The notes under the pieces: model-generated
What the model saw: only the letters and a program-made list of their open reading frames with translations
What the model was told of the DNA's origin: nothing
The model's database searches: none
Shown here: positions 62,556 to 64,000 of the stretch, in pieces
Layout of the letters: the number at the start of each line of letters is the position of its first letter
Numbering within the stretch: position 1 is the stretch's first letter
Source of the DNA: Devosia ginsengisoli
GTDB lineage: Bacteria > Pseudomonadota > Alphaproteobacteria > Rhizobiales > Devosiaceae
Direction: 5' to 3'
DNA: 64,000 bases
Assembly: GCF_007859655.1 (NCBI RefSeq)
Contig: NZ_CP042304.1
Span: 124,001 to 188,000 of the forward strand
Translations under genes and position numbers: made by a program

Positions 62556-62879
62556 TCAGCCGATGCCCAGGAACACAGCGAGCTTGCGCGTAATCTCGAG
62601 CATAATGTCATCGCGCAGGGTGCCGATCACCCCGCCGACCTTGTCGCGTCGGACATTGGTAATCTTGTCGATCATGACATGCGATGGGTGACGCAGGCCA
62701 TTGTCCGGCGACGGCTCCAGCAAGACCCGAAATAGCGTAATGTCGGTAAGGTCACTGGTCAGGGGCAAAACCGCGACGGTCCCGGTTGCATCATATGCGT
62801 CTGACTGGACGACAAGCGCGGGGCGCGGTTTGCCGAGGTCGCCGGGCAAGGCAACTTTGACGACACTACTCCTCTTCAT
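62556..62879 (-). CDS. MazF/PemK-family endoribonuclease toxin
   Basis: A 107-residue protein of the PemK/MazF family. Characteristic are VVKVALPGDLGKPRPALVVQSD at the N-terminus and LTDITLFRVLLEP, KITNVRRDKVGGVIG and the C-terminal helix. Such toxins cleave mRNA. Its ATG at 62879 overlaps the antitoxin stop (14-nt overlap), giving coupled translation. Confidence 0.92.
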   Translation of the reverse strand: MKRSSVVKVALPGDLGKPRPALVVQSDAYDATGTVAVLPLTSDLTDITLFRVLLEPSPDNGLRHPSHVMIDKITNVRRDKVGGVIGTLRDDIMLEITRKLAVFLGIG

Positions 62880-63102
62880 AAGGAGGCCAATCCTCGGCTA
62901 GGTCCAGCAATGCCGCGTCCAGGAAACTCTGCAGCTCCGGATCGCGCGCATCTGCCTCGGCGGCAAGCAGCGACTGACGACGAGCTTCTTCGGCAAACCC
63001 CGGTGCCGTTACGTCGGGCAGCCATATTTGTACAGGCCGAAGACCCTGCGCCCGCAGGGCATCGCGCCGCTTCTGTACTCTCTGACTGACCGATGAAACC
63101 AT
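62866..63102 (-). CDS. MazE-like antitoxin (DUF3018)
   Basis: A 78-residue antitoxin of the DUF3018 type: SQRVQKRRDALRAQGLRPVQIWLPDVTAPGF near residue 5, then an acidic tail ending WPPYEEE. It would neutralise the adjacent PemK toxin. The ATG at 63102 has GGAGG. The open frame upstream (to 63468) is antisense-like read-through of the glycosylase and is ignored. A 14-nt perfect palindrome 10 nt upstream is the likely operator. Confidence 0.9.
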   Translation of the reverse strand: MVSSVSQRVQKRRDALRAQGLRPVQIWLPDVTAPGFAEEARRQSLLAAEADARDPELQSFLDAALLDLAEDWPPYEEE

Positions 63103-63111
63103 GGCTGCCTC

Positions 63112-63150
63112 CGTTACATGTAACGTAGTGCGAGAGCGGCCGAAGGTCAA
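63112..63150 (-). promoter_or_regulatory. MazEF operon promoter and palindromic operator
   Basis: CGTTACATGTAACG at 63112-63125 is a 14-nt perfect palindrome. On the minus strand TTGACC (63150-63145) and TACGTT (63127-63122) with 17-nt spacing form a promoter whose -10 overlaps the palindrome. This fits autorepression by the antitoxin complex. Confidence 0.7.
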
Positions 63151-63956
63151 GCAAGCCCCAAAGCCTCGACCTTCAGCTTGAGGCTCAGCATGTCCCGCCA
63201 CGCCTGCTGCTTGGCGGCCGGGTTGCGCAGCAGATAGGCCGGATGCAGTGTGGGGATGGCCTCGGCCGTGTGGTTGCCGATGGCGACGCTCGACCACTTG
63301 CCGCGCATCTTGATGATGCCTGTCGTGGTGGAGAAAATGGTCTGCATGGCCGGGCCGCCCAGTGTCATCACCACCTTGGGCGCGACGAGTTCGACCTGCC
63401 GATGCAGGAAGGGCAGGCAGAGCGCCATTTCCTCGGGGGTCGGGGTGCGATTGCCGGGCGGGCGCCACGGCACGGTATTGGCGATATAGACCTTGGTGCG
63501 GTCCAGCCCGATGGCGCCAAGCATGCGGTCCAGCAATTGCCCGGATTTGCCGACGAAGGGCTTGCCCTGCCGGTCCTCTTCGGCGCCAGGAGCCTCGCCG
63601 ATCAGCATGATCTTCGCTTCCGGATTGCCATCGGCAAAGACCAGTTGGGTGGCGCGGAGCTTCAGCCCGCAGCCGTCATAGGCGCCGAGAATGGTCTGCA
63701 ATTCATCGAGCGACTGCGCCGAAGCGGCGAGGCTGCGCGCTTCCGACGGGTCGCCGCCGAGGACAGGCGTTTCCGCAGGGCGCTCGGCAGCCTGTTGCCG
63801 GGTAGGGGCAGCAGGTGACGGTGTCATCCGCTGCGGCGCGCGCTGCGCAAAGCGGTCGACCGGCTCTTCGCCCACAGCGATATCGACCCCCGCCGCTCGA
63901 TACCAATCGAGCACGGCGACCATTTCGTCGTGATTTAGCGGTCGATCTTGAGCCAT
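63147..63956 (-). CDS. Uracil-DNA glycosylase, family 4-like
   Basis: A 269-residue UDG of the family 4/5 type with an N-terminal extension (about residues 1-95) of unknown use. Catalytic motif [24 protein letters not shown] lies near residue 118, and the second motif [19 protein letters not shown] near residue 236. The usual N-terminal CxxC of iron-sulfur family-4 enzymes is reduced to GCGLK (one Cys at residue 93), and Cys in [10 protein letters not shown] is present. It removes uracil from DNA. Confidence 0.92.
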   Translation of the reverse strand: MAQDRPLNHDEMVAVLDWYRAAGVDIAVGEEPVDRFAQRAPQRMTPSPAAPTRQQAAERPAETPVLGGDPSEARSLAASAQSLDELQTILGAYDGCGLKLRATQLVFADGNPEAKIMLIGEAPGAEEDRQGKPFVGKSGQLLDRMLGAIGLDRTKVYIANTVPWRPPGNRTPTPEEMALCLPFLHRQVELVAPKVVMTLGGPAMQTIFSTTTGIIKMRGKWSSVAIGNHTAEAIPTLHPAYLLRNPAAKQQAWRDMLSLKLKVEALGLA

Positions 63957-64000
63957 GTTCTCTGTTATGTCACAGCCCGTTTGGCGCGGCCAGACGCGAT

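Noticed and set aside
63967..64000. Possible start of a + strand gene (MSQPVWRGQTR)
   Set aside because: Only 11 codons are visible before the window edge, there is no Shine-Dalgarno, and nothing can be recognised.

Overview
The window is about 64 kb of GC-rich chromosome from an alphaproteobacterium. The gene content points to Hyphomicrobiales, and I would guess a Devosia-like genus: an aa3 oxidase cluster (coxB-coxA-ctaB-small ORF-ctaG-coxC-DUF983-SURF1-thrC-M16 protease), split ATP synthase b/b' subunits, the cell-cycle methylase CcrM, a dmeRF metal-efflux operon, and the small conserved DUF1127, DUF2093 and DUF4170 proteins. The genus is an inference. I see no rRNA or tRNA gene, no CRISPR array, no prophage and no transposase. 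Most of the window is ordinary core chromosome.

Layout. 1-9.2 kb: a GFA-family protein (cut by the window edge), a patatin-like lipase, purD, an ECF sigma factor with a membrane partner, dmeRF, gshA, rsmE and ubiA. 9.2-17.1 kb: small conserved genes (DUF6101-like, cysQ-like, DUF4170, DUF2093), a frameshifted LpxB-related gene, xseA, a GNAT protein, a LysR regulator divergent from a DUF1127 gene, and a PilZ/IalB pair. 17.4-27.2 kb: the aa3 oxidase structural and assembly genes, then thrC, an M16 protease and an acetyltransferase. 28.2-34.8 kb: a large membrane GGDEF/EAL protein, YqgE, a DsbD-domain protein, a peroxiredoxin, a lipoprotein and a methyltransferase. 34.9-39.6 kb: gcvT-gcvH-gcvPA-gcvPB behind a tandem glycine riboswitch. 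39.7-42.5 kb: the F0 ATP synthase operon (atpI-B-E-F'-F). 43.1-51.7 kb: a RES/Xre toxin-antitoxin pair, smc, a DsbA-like protein, a DciA-like protein, mutY and a diguanylate cyclase. 52-64 kb: a DapA-family protein, a VOC protein, ccrM, rnhB, a broken DUF4180 gene, a kinase-like protein, a radical SAM protein, two MFS transporters, moaB, a MazEF-type pair and a uracil-DNA glycosylase.

Functional links. The oxidase cluster (heme O synthesis, CuB insertion, SURF1) and the ATP synthase genes form an aerobic energy core. The glycine cleavage operon is gated by glycine-sensing RNA. Cell-cycle functions lie fairly close together (smc, DciA, CcrM). Several control elements can be read directly: the glycine riboswitch, sigma70-like promoters for gcv and atp, an operator overlapping the dmeR start, and palindromic or repeated operator candidates at both toxin-antitoxin loci and at the LysR/DUF1127 divergent region.

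Most unusual items. (1) Four tandem hairpins of about 25 nt lie between two terminator-like hairpins directly downstream of the DUF1127 gene. The layout resembles the CcsR/'cuckoo' sRNA loci known beside DUF1127 genes in other alphaproteobacteria, but the sequence differs. (2) A 267-nt repeat paired with a 121-nt palindromic repeat occurs twice in opposite orientation, 15 kb apart. (3) Three genes are interrupted by single-base frameshifts (the LpxB-related gene, atpI, the DUF4180 gene), which could be real decay or assembly indels. (4) dmeR appears to be leaderless, with its operator touching the start codon.
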